Source: Candolleomyces eurysporus (Eukaryota > Basidiomycota > Agaricomycetes > Agaricales > Psathyrellaceae). From it: a stretch of DNA of 10,574 nucleotides. The stretch covers positions 1 to 10,574 of the forward strand of contig JANBPK010000343.1 of assembly GCA_027579435.1 (NCBI GenBank), in the 5' to 3' direction. Positions 1 through 7,081 of this stretch are shown here, one piece after another. Each line of letters begins with the position of its first letter. The stretch's first letter is position 1. A program made the position numbers and the translations under genes. The notes beneath the pieces are model-generated. The model worked only from the letters and a program-made list of their open reading frames with translations. It was not told the DNA's origin and ran no database searches.

Positions 1-372
1 CGTGACCCAAGTACAACAGTTTGGCAGTGGTGCTTTATGTTAGAAAGGCCTTGCAAATGTATCCAACAAAGTAGAGAAACAATTCAGAACCATAATGGCA
101 CGCCCAACCTGGCGAGGTACAGTGTAGGAAGAGGGTATGCACACTAAAAGGGACATTTGCTCTGACATTTGCTAAGTGGAAAGTGTAACATCATTCTGTG
201 GCTTCGAAAACATAATGGCAAATCCATTAAGTCAATTAAACATGACAATTGCTGGATTTGGAAGTACAAATGACTTGGTTGAGCAGCAACAGGGTCCACT
301 GCACCTGTTATGTAATAACCCCAGTAGTACCTTTTTTTTTCTCTTAGTAACTCTAGGACTGCAAACAATGAC

Positions 373-404
373 CGCAGTTCGGTACTTTGTAATACCGAAC
401 TGCG
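373..404. repeat. Perfect 12-bp inverted repeat (hairpin)
   Basis: The arms CGCAGTTCGGTA (373-384) and TACCGAACTGCG (393-404) are exact reverse complements around an 8-nt loop. The flanks contain short GACTA and GGACT iterations (about 410-455). It could be the core of a small inverted-repeat element or a structural element of a decayed transposon end. No gene adjoins it closely enough to suggest a transcription terminator. Confidence 0.85.
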
Positions 405-507
405 TATTTAGTGAGTTAGGACTACAGATTGACTACGGACTATGGACTATTACTTAGCTGGACTGCGTAACTACCAATGTATGCCTCAGCATGGACTGCG
501 GCACAGT

Positions 508-559
508 AGCTTGTAAAGTATATAGACAGTACAAGCTGAGCGGTAACTCCTCAGCTTGT
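508..559. repeat. Inverted repeat set with alternative pairing
   Basis: ACAAGCTGAG (531-540) is the exact reverse complement of CTCAGCTTGT (550-559), giving a 10-bp stem with a 9-nt loop. The same left arm can also pair through 7 bp with AGCTTGT at 508-514, so two mutually exclusive stems are possible. A TATATAG stretch lies between the copies (520-526). The function is unknown. Confidence 0.75.
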
Positions 560-1166
560 TCTCAAGAATCTACTCTCTTGTTCCGAGGCATTTTGACTCG
601 GGTACATTGTACCTGGGTCAGAGGCGCCAAGCCGGTGCACTGCCGGTCGCATCACTTCGGCCGGGTTTTCCCGCTTTTCCTGTTTGCATCGGCCCGAGTT
701 TCCGTTCTGCAGACGGTCGCTGTCGCACACCCACTTCACCGGTTCACCTGTTCCTCTGTATTCAGAGCGTGCCCTCGGCCTTTAATACAGCGTTCAACAT
801 GAGCATCAGTAGTACTGTATGTAAATATCAATGCCAAAAAAAAGGAATGTGGAACTGTAGGTCGGTCAAGTCCTAAGTCACCCTCTACTCGAGTTTCACA
901 GTGCGGCAGTCGCCATGCAGCGATGCCTGCCAAAGTAACCCCCNGGTGTACCTTTCATTGCAGGAGTCTACGTGCACGTACCATCAACTGAGCGCATTTT
1001 TGAAGCCCTGACGTTTGCTGTTTCTGCTGTTTTCTCTCTCTTTCTTTGATATTTACCACTCTAATCTTCATGTGTTTCGTTCCGCCAGCGTCGCCAATTC
1101 GCGTTGAACGATGACACAGACAGCATTGCGCTAATCATCCACACCATGGGTATACAACCGTCACTT

Positions 1167-1857
1167 TCAATTGTACTGCTTAGTATGAATACAAGGAACA
1201 GTTATGTGTTTGCTACTCGCAGTCCACACGTGCATGCGACCCATTCTCTCCGCGACATGCTGGGTTTCTGAATCCTTCCCTGTACTACTACCGGAAGTGG
1301 GGTTCATAACCTCTTTGCCACGATGGCCACTGCCAGTGACCCCTTTGACTAACCCCGGGGATTCAGTTTGATTGTCCAGGTACAGACGTCTGCGCTTGGG
1401 TGCTGTGGTAAAGGAGGGGTTGCCATCGTTCCGCGCCATTTCTGCAATTTCGGATTGCTGTGACAAGTTAGATGTAAAATGTATGGCAGCAATTGACGAG
1501 CACACGGACCTTGCGCAATTCTGCATTGACCAGAGTCAGAGCTCGTAGGTTCAAGATGACCTTGTACATCCCGTCTTTCACTGGTATGCCAACGAACAAG
1601 AATACCATGTCCACGATATCTCCAACGTTGAACGCTGCCAGTTCACATGGAATGATCCTGTCATTCACACTTCAGTGAGCAGCACGTTAACGTTTGGATG
1701 GAGGTACTTACATCGTTTGCCCATCTTCTCCATACAATACTCGACGCGATTGTCTTGTGTCTATCACAGTCACTCAAGCCTTGTCCACTGTCATGCCGGT
1801 GCTACTCGCTTCCACCAATACCGCCCAGATGAACGCCATTTCCTCAAGCACTGTTTA
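1167..1857 (-). pseudogene. Decayed intron-containing gene of unknown function
   Basis: Three coding-like blocks join in frame through two introns on the minus strand. Intron 1 (1711-1658, 54 nt) has a GTAAGT donor and a CAG acceptor. Intron 2 (1509-1458, 52 nt) has GTCCGT at the donor and CTAAC nine bases before the end, followed by CAG. The upstream exon is readable from about 1857. It contains TGMTVDKA, then an in-frame TGA at 1776-1774, then VTVIDTRQSRRVLYGEDGQT. The middle exon contains FNVGDIVDMVF and ILNLRALTLV, and the last exon contains KRRRLYLDN and ends at a TGA at 1169-1167. The compact hydrophobic middle exon looks like a small beta-rich domain. It resembles an Agaricomycete hypothetical-protein family as I remember it, which I cannot confirm. 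The nonsense codon and the lack of a clear start favour a pseudogene. The region is antisense to the plus-strand ORF at 1694-2203, and only one of the two may be real. Confidence 0.42.
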
Positions 1858-2203
1858 CTGCTACTACCCGAATTTGTGCTACAGTGCGGTTGGACTTCAA
1901 TCAAACCTCGCACGGTACGTATTGCCGGTTCAGGACGATGCTCCTTTCAAGATCAGGAACGACAACCAGGGATGGGACGCTCGGTGTGGAGCGACATGCC
2001 CTTCACAATACAGAAAGACACGAAGCGATGTGGGAGTTGCGTCGTTTAGGTGGAATCCTGTTGTGACCGTCCCCGATTCTCAGCATTTGGCGACTGATTA
2101 CTTGGTCGCAGAGACTCTCTGCAAGTGGCGCTTGTCAAAAGCATGCTGGAACAAAAATTGTGCTCATTACAATCCAGATCCACGTCATAGTAGGATGTGT
2201 TAA
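1694..2203 (+). CDS. Hypothetical Cys-rich protein, 169 residues
   Basis: This is an uninterrupted 169-residue frame. Its C-terminal half is rich in spaced cysteines and tryptophans. It has the run RCGATCPSQYRKT, then GVASFRW, then a later block CKWRLSKACWNKNC, a pattern that could bind zinc or form disulphides. The block order (Cys-x3-CP, GVxxFxW, WRL, Cys-x3-Cys) looks like a fungal hypothetical family I recall without a name. The N-terminal half (1694-1857) is antisense to the minus-strand spliced model, so the true start may lie downstream, behind an intron. No signal peptide or membrane segment is obvious. The stop is TAA at 2201-2203, about 40 bases before the retroelement's last codon, which faces it on the other strand. 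Confidence 0.4.
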   Translation: MDGGTYIVCPSSPYNTRRDCLVSITVTQALSTVMPVLLASTNTAQMNAISSSTVYCYYPNLCYSAVGLQSNLARYVLPVQDDAPFKIRNDNQGWDARCGATCPSQYRKTRSDVGVASFRWNPVVTVPDSQHLATDYLVAETLCKWRLSKACWNKNCAHYNPDPRHSRMC

Positions 2204-2242
2204 TTAAATATTCATGATATAAGGTAAAGAATTTTAATTTAT
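2204..2242. other. AT-rich junction between unrelated blocks
   Basis: This short AT-rich stretch separates the plus-strand ORF from the truncated retroelement. A complete minus-strand Ty3 element should continue here into the integrase C-terminus, a polypurine tract and a 3' LTR, and none of these is present. It therefore marks a deletion or recombination breakpoint, which may lie inside the last integrase codons (2243-2340). Confidence 0.45.
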
Positions 2243-3839
2243 TTACAACGCGCTCACCGGTTCAAGGGAGCCAATGAGAGGCAAAATGCCTTGGACAACC
2301 TGCCGTGCGCAGCGACGGCCCACTTCCAATGTTTGAAATGGGGAAAACCCCGTCGAAGCATTGACAGTATTCATCAAGGCAAAACGCACTCGGGGTAATG
2401 CGGCAACCCAGCCCTTCTGGTCCCGCTCTATGTGATAACGAACGGCCTGGACAACAGACTTGTTAGTGCGTTCACTTGAGCCGTCGGACTGAGGGTGGAA
2501 AGAGGAACTCATCGCAAGCCTGATGCCAGACAACCTGTGAAGTGTCCTCCAAAATTTCGACACAAACAAACGGTCACGATCCGACACGATAGTGGAGGGC
2601 AGGCCATTTTCACAGTACCAATGTTGAAAGAATAGCAAAGCGATATCCTCGGCCGTCGCAGTCGTCCGACAGGGGATCAACCGAATGTCCGAGCCCATCC
2701 GATCCATTATAGTCAACACACAATTCATTCCCTGATCTTCTGGCAGCGGACCGACGAAATCCATCGCAATGGACTCGGCAGCTGCAGTGGGAACTGGCAG
2801 AGGGTGCAACGGACCAGGAGCCTTCATTGTCCGATCCTTGCTTCGCTGGCATTTGTCGCAGGACTTCAGATACAGCGATTCGAGGTGAGTCTTCATATTT
2901 GGCCAATAGAAGCTGTTGCAAAGAGCACCATAAGACTTTCGCAAACCAAAATGTCCAAGCATATCGTGTGCGAGGTGAAAGATCTTCGCGCGTACCTTCG
3001 CGACCTGGGGCACCACCAACCATTCTCCAATAAACCACAGACCATCTCTGGTGACAAAACCTGGCAAGGAAGTCTGCACATGGCCAAGGCGCTGGCACCA
3101 GGGGTCAGTACTATATCCATCACGGATAAGTTGCAAGAAAGAATCGTTGACTCTAGCAGCCAATTTCTGCAGGCGAGGACCACTGGCAGCTGCTGCCACC
3201 GCAACGAAATTCTCGGCCACATGCTCGCTTCCCGAGATCGGTTTTGTAGCGGCAAAAGGAGAGATAGGAGGTCCAATCAGGCATGATGCGCATTCAGTGC
3301 CCTCGTCCTGTGACCCACCACCAAGCAGTGTCTGGGCACGCTCCTGAGCAGAGAGCGAATCCTCGAGAAAGACAGTGCGGGACAACGCATCGGCGGCAAC
3401 ATTTTCCTCACCCTTAACGTAGACAATTTTACCATCATACTGACAGAGAAATTCCATCCACCGGGCCTGATGCTGAGAGAGATCCTTCTGGTTCTCAAAG
3501 AACTGGAGCGTTTTATGATCAGTGTACACAAAAAAGGGCATCCCTAAAAGATCCGAGCGCCACTTCTTAAGCGCCCGAACAATCGCCAGCATCTCCTTTT
3601 CGTGCACCGGATAGCGGCGCTCAGCCTGGTTGAGGACTTTAGACTCAAATGCCACAGGCCTAGCGGACTCCCAAGTCAGCCCAAAAGACAAAACAGCCCC
3701 AGTCGCCACGTTGCTCGCATCCGCCGTGACAAAAATCTTGTTAGGACCCGGATTCTCATGGTTGATGAAAGTGAGACAGTCAGGCGAAACTGCCAGCTTC
3801 TTTATGGCATCGAACGCCCTCTGATAAGCAGGTGTCCAG
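2243..3839 (-). CDS. pol: Retrotransposon Pol part 2: RNase H and integrase, C-terminus missing
   Basis: The open 488-codon stretch starts at an internal Met at 3709, but homology extends back to the N at 3842 in the same frame, where TADAS supplies the first RNase H Asp. RNase H then shows HEKEMLA (residues 36-42), YTDHKTL (62-68) and ADALS (106-110), giving the D-E-D-D set. The integrase has an HHCC zinc finger (HDMLGH 248-253, CDKC 284-287). Its catalytic core has Asp317 (AMDFVG), Asp377 (VSDRD) and Glu413 (SSERTNK), with exactly 35 residues between the last two, the DD35E pattern. The tail after GFSPFQ (454-459) is short and ends at a TAA at 2245-2243, with no GPY/F module or chromodomain. 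The protein would be a truncated integrase, joined to reverse transcriptase if the frame break at 3842 is an assembly error. Confidence 0.9.
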
Positions 3840-5678
3840 TCNGGGGAAGTCGACCTTGAACGTCTTAGACGTCAGAGGATCAAGAACAGCGGTATGCTCC
3901 GCTAGGGAGGGCAGGAACACAGAGAGATACCGAACGAGACCGAGAAAGGCACGCACATCCTTCACTGAACGTGGCACCGGCCAGTTCAGAATCTTGTCTG
4001 TTTTCGACGTGTCAGCATGTATCCCCTCCCGGTCAATACGGTGGCCGAGAAAGGTGACAGAAGTTGTAATAATAACCGACTTCTTTGGGTTCAGATAGAG
4101 TCCGTTAGCACGGCAGGCATCCAAAATTGTACGAACCACCGTCTCATGAGCAGCGACGGAATCTGACCACCCAATGCAGTCGTCGACAAACACATGGCAA
4201 ATACGCCGGATGTGCTCTCGTAAAGCCACTGTCATACACCGCTGGTGGATGCTTGGGGCATTGCGAAACCCCATAGGCATCACTACCCAATCAAACGCAC
4301 CAATCGGGGTGTTCATAGCAAAGAGATGTCTATCGTCAGGGTGAACCCTAGTTTGAAAAAATGAATTTGTCATATCAAATTTACACCAAAACCGACCCTT
4401 GCTACGGTCCGAGAAGATGTCCGGGATATTGGGTAGAGGGTAAGAGTCGGGGACAACGTTTGCGTTCAGTCTCCTGTAGTCGACTACCAAACAAGGGTCG
4501 GCCGTCGGGTCAGCCTTAGGAACTAAGAAGGCCGGGGATGAGTGCCGAGAAGATGAAGGAACAATCCGTCCCGCGGCAATATGTTCATCAATCAGCTTAG
4601 TCCACGCCTCCCGATATTTACGTGGGGAAGGATAGGAACGAGAGTCCAAGGTGACCTCCTCATCCTTCAATTTGACCCTGCAGAACTCATGCTCCGGAAG
4701 CAGATCAACATGAGGCACTGGACCGAAGACGTCAGCATACTCGGACATTATCCTTTTGTGAAGCTCGGCCATCTCCTTCTCCTCATTCAGAGTGACGATC
4801 CTTGTAGTGATAGCAGCCACCGCACCACGACGTTCCTTGTCACAAGGAGAAGTAAGGTTCCGGCACCACACAACGGCACGTAGCTCCAGTAACATATCGC
4901 GGAAGTTACGCTTCAGGGAGGACAACTCGTGGCGGGACCATCTCCTAACCGCTTTGTGGCTTGCAGGCGGAAGTGAAATAGGCTTCAAAAGATCGTACCC
5001 ACATGACTTAGCGATTCTCAAAATCCATGACAATACGATTCGAAGTGAGCCACGGCAGACCCAATATAATATCACAGTTGTCCAGAAGACGCGGTACAAG
5101 TACAGCCGTAATTTCTTTCGCAGACCAACGATTATCGGGTGAAGAGACAGTAATGGAAACGCCAAAATGATAAACAACCTTGCTTTTGATGACAACTGAA
5201 TGGCGGAGTCGGGAACTTCGGGTATCGCGACGGTGATGTGAATAGGGCGGGACAAAGGGTATTTTTTGAGACCAGTTCTGTGAACAAAATCCTCACTGAC
5301 AAGAACGAGCTGTGAGCCGCAGTCGAGCAGACAGTTGGAACGAAAGGACGGGACATCGTCAGAGTCCCAAACGAGACCCTGCCAGTGAAGAGGGGGAGCC
5401 GAAAGGCGGGGAACACTCACATCGGAATCAGACTCGTAATTGAGGGAGTCGGCCAAAGCCGCAACTCCTACCTCCTCGACATCATCTACTTCATCCACAA
5501 TGGCTGCCGCAACAGCCTTCCCCTTCCCCTTTGCAGCAGACGTGCTGGCAGACTTCCCTCTCGTGTTGAAAGCCTTCCCTCGCTTAGCCGTGGCAGACCG
5601 GGCGTCGTCGACCGTAAGCTCGGTATAATTGCTGCCATCTGGGTATTTTCCAGTACAGTTGGAACTCTTGTGTCCCAC
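3840..5678 (-). CDS. pol: Retrotransposon Pol part 1: protease and reverse transcriptase
   Basis: This part continues the gag frame, starting within the zinc knuckle (GHKSSNC), so 5678 is only where the open frame resumes and not a true start. The aspartic protease begins near LLDCGSQLVL (residues 117-126 counted from 5678), with Asp-Cys-Gly in place of the usual Asp-Ser/Thr-Gly. Its second half, including an ILGLPWL block at about 5067-5047, is readable only in another frame. The reverse transcriptase follows: FLVPKAD (384-390), VDYRRLNANV (399-408), KFDMTNSF with the first catalytic Asp (433-440), MPMGFRNAPS (467-476), FVDD (497-500, in place of YxDD) and FLGHRID (543-549). RNase H connection sequence (RAFLGLVRYL) follows. 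The frame is lost at codon 613, which contains the N at 3842. The element's enzyme would copy its RNA to DNA inside the particle. Confidence 0.88.
3842..3842. other. Ambiguous base at Pol frame break
   Basis: The single N adjoins a G-run (plus strand). Reading the minus strand, RT-side sequence up to DFP and RNase H-side sequence from WTPAYQRAF onward are each clean but lie in frames one base apart. Removing one base at the N or its C-run would make pol continuous from 5687 to 2243. An assembly or homopolymer error is the simplest explanation. Confidence 0.75.
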
Positions 5679-5687
5679 GTAGAATTC

Positions 5688-6650
5688 TCAGCAGACGAAG
5701 CAACCGTCGTGCTCCTTTAGCAATTCGTGTTCGGCAGAAGTGAGTGCCGGGGGCTTGACTCTGCCGTCGGCGGCCGTACCACCACCATTCTTGTTACGTC
5801 GGGTCGAGTTGTTGCCAGATGACCCACTCCCAGAGACGGAGTGACCTTCGGAGGCCTTGGAAGCGTGGAAGAAGGCTGCCTCCGTCCTGATAGAGCGATC
5901 CTCGAGAGCCAACGCATCCGACCACTGTTTTAAATCGACGATGGTCCTGAAGCGTTCCTGCTCTGCACGAGACCTGAGGTGAGGATCCAGCAACGAGTAA
6001 ACGAGCTTCCTAAGCTCCTTGTCAGACATTTTGTCAGGGGTACCTTTAAGTAGGAGGCTCCTCGAATAGAAGTCCATGTACCACTCGCGGAAGGGTCGCC
6101 TGTTCTGTCGCATAACACGAAGTTTGGCATTGATCTGGCCTGACCAGTGAGTGTCCAGCCACTGCGAACAAAATTCGACCATAAAGTCGGGGAATTTCAT
6201 AGCCTCCAGCGCCGCTCAGTTACAGTCAACCCAATGAATCATACGATTATCGTGGAAGGAAGCGTTGAGGACCCTCTTGACCTGGTCTTCCTCCTTAACA
6301 CCCTTTTCGGAAAAGAAATTCCGACAAGCGTTTTCGAACCGCCAAGTAATCTCAGGGTCAACATCGCCTGGTTTCAGGGTAGGAGGAGCCTTGGTAGAGA
6401 CCTCCAAAACCGCAATATTCTTGTTCTCTTTGTTCATGTCGGTTGAGACGATGGTGATGATTTCAGAGTCGGAGTCGGAGTCAGAGTCGGAGTCAGAGTC
6501 GGAGTCGGAAGAACTCGAAGAGTGTGAGGGGGATGAAGGGGCTGTCCGGAACGGAGACGGTGTCAAGGGCGGGAGTGGCGAAGACTCTTGGCGTTCCTCT
6601 AGTAACACTGGCGAGTTAGGCAGGACAGGTGGAATGGAGATATTCGCCAT
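5688..6650 (-). pseudogene. gag: Retrotransposon Gag, interrupted by in-frame stop
   Basis: Gag forms the particle that packages element RNA. The ATG is at 6650-6648. The first 60 or so residues are Pro/Ser-rich and run into an Asp-Ser repeat. The following part contains the capsid-like block FENACRNFF. A TGA at 6218-6216 stops the frame, which continues uninterrupted on the other side with KFPDFMVEFC, FREWYMDFYS, KLVYSLLDPHL and QWSDALALEDR, typical of fungal Ty3 capsid. The C-terminus is basic and Gly/Ser/Asn-rich and ends in CFVC, followed by a second TGA at 5690-5688. That stop falls inside the zinc knuckle, whose remaining His and Cys (GHKSSNC) lie just beyond it in the same frame. Both TGAs are one C-to-T change from CGA. 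Apart from these stops the reading is intact over about 320 codons, so the copy is not ancient. Confidence 0.85.
6464..6508 (-). repeat. Hexanucleotide microsatellite coding Asp-Ser repeat in Gag
   Basis: On the plus strand GAGTCG and GAGTCA units alternate imperfectly over about 45 bases. On the minus strand this encodes a run of seven Asp-Ser pairs after a Ser-rich stretch, near residues 48-62 of Gag. Such tracts are prone to slippage, so their length probably varies between copies. An acidic phospho-acceptor-like linker is the expected character, with no catalytic role. Confidence 0.85.
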
Positions 6651-6784
6651 TTGCGACCGTGTACGAGTCAGGGTGACTAGATGCTGAGAAATCCCAAAAG
6701 GCGGGTAAGTATATGCTCGGTTAGGACGCGATATACTTCACCTCAGTAAGGGCGGGTACGTTGTTGAGTCAATAGCGACTCTGG

Positions 6785-6856
6785 TATGCGGTCTACGACC
6801 TGCGCGATACCCAAGCGATGTCAATGGGTGTATGCGGTCAAAGACCAGCGCGGTAC
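6785..6856. repeat. Two palindromic units, 46-bp period, in retroelement leader
   Basis: Two 26-base units (6785-6810 and 6831-6856) match at 22 positions. Each begins TATGCGGTC and contains GGTC-NNN-GACC, a 4-bp stem that is kept although the three loop bases differ (TAC and AAA). They lie between or just inside the putative LTR inner edge and gag. Conserved stems with a changed loop suggest structure in the leader RNA, such as a packaging or priming signal. Confidence 0.7.
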
Positions 6857-7081
6857 ACTTACAATACTCTTAGAGACTCAAAAAAAAAAGTGGAAGACAA
6901 CAGTGTTGTCGACACTAAGATGAGACGAGATGATATGAGTTGTTAGAGCTCTGGATTCGAAGTTGGGAAAAGGTAGAATACAGGAAATAACTGATTGTCG
7001 AGTCCTTTTATATGGAAGCAAATCGGAGTTTTAACGATGATAAAGGAAGTCATGAGTCCAAATGTGGTAAGATCTCTTACA
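6819..7081 (-). repeat. Putative 5' LTR of the Ty3/Gypsy element
   Basis: Read on the minus strand, the block starts with TGTAAGAG at 7081 and may end with TTGACA at about 6819. That gives TG...CA ends and roughly 263 bases. It holds a TATA box (7012-7004), then pyrimidine-rich sequence and an A/T run, as expected of U3, R and U5. Gag starts about 170 bases further on. There is no second copy in the window to define the ends. The right edge is supported because hAT coding sequence begins immediately past 7081, whereas the inner edge is a guess. A TTGGGTATCGCGC stretch (about 6815-6803) lies where a tRNA primer site would be, but it is not a clean match to a tRNA end that I recognise. Confidence 0.5.
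7004..7012 (-). promoter_or_regulatory. TATA box of the LTR promoter
   Basis: The minus strand reads TATAAAAGG here, about 70 bases inside the putative LTR start and 350 bases before the gag ATG. A TATA box at this place in an LTR would set an RNA polymerase II start about 25-30 bases downstream, near 6975-6985, which would define the U3/R border. Confidence 0.6.

Larger units (their letters stand above)
1..1166. other. Gene-poor region with no supported gene
   Basis: This stretch has short open frames on both strands (for example plus 491-802 and 556-876, minus 144-368), but they overlap one another, have no recognisable motif and do not join through convincing splice sites. A T-run lies near 331-340 and a CT-rich stretch near 1028-1050. 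There is one unresolved base at 944. The only structured elements seen are the two hairpins annotated separately. It may be old intergenic or degraded repeat sequence. Confidence 0.5.
2243..7081 (-). mobile_element. Ty3/Gypsy LTR retrotransposon, 3'-truncated and defective
   Basis: The order on the minus strand is putative LTR, leader, gag with a zinc knuckle, protease, reverse transcriptase, RNase H, integrase. Reverse transcriptase before integrase is the Ty3/Gypsy order, not Copia. Gag and pol share one frame, as in many fungal elements. The right edge is placed at 7081 because the minus strand begins there with TGTAAGAG and hAT coding sequence resumes directly beyond it. The left end lacks the integrase C-terminal domain, any chromodomain, a polypurine tract and a second LTR. 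Two in-frame TGA codons in gag, a pair of compensating frameshifts in protease and one break at an N in RNase H show that this copy cannot make a full polyprotein unless some breaks are assembly errors. Confidence 0.9.

Noticed and set aside
598..640. CTGGGTCAGAGG stretch as a possible tRNA primer site next to an LTR
   Set aside because: There is no paired LTR, no downstream gag and no clear match to a tRNA 3' end. The GGTACA-T-TGTACC palindrome beside it is short.
491..876. Overlapping plus-strand open frames (491-802 and 556-876)
   Set aside because: They overlap in two frames, lack motifs or splice support, and read as low-information Arg/Ser/Cys-rich sequence.
2804..3347. Plus- and minus-strand frames inside the integrase region
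   Set aside because: They are shadows of the 488-codon RNase H/integrase frame, which carries all the catalytic motifs.
6265..6687. Plus-strand frame with a Ser-Glu repeat
   Set aside because: It is the antisense shadow of the Gag Asp-Ser microsatellite and of the gag frame.
6901..6919. CAGTGTTG start resembling a hAT left terminal repeat
   Set aside because: It lies inside the putative LTR, on the wrong side of the LTR edge at 7081, and continues into a local palindrome (TGTCGACA) instead of matching the right terminal repeat.
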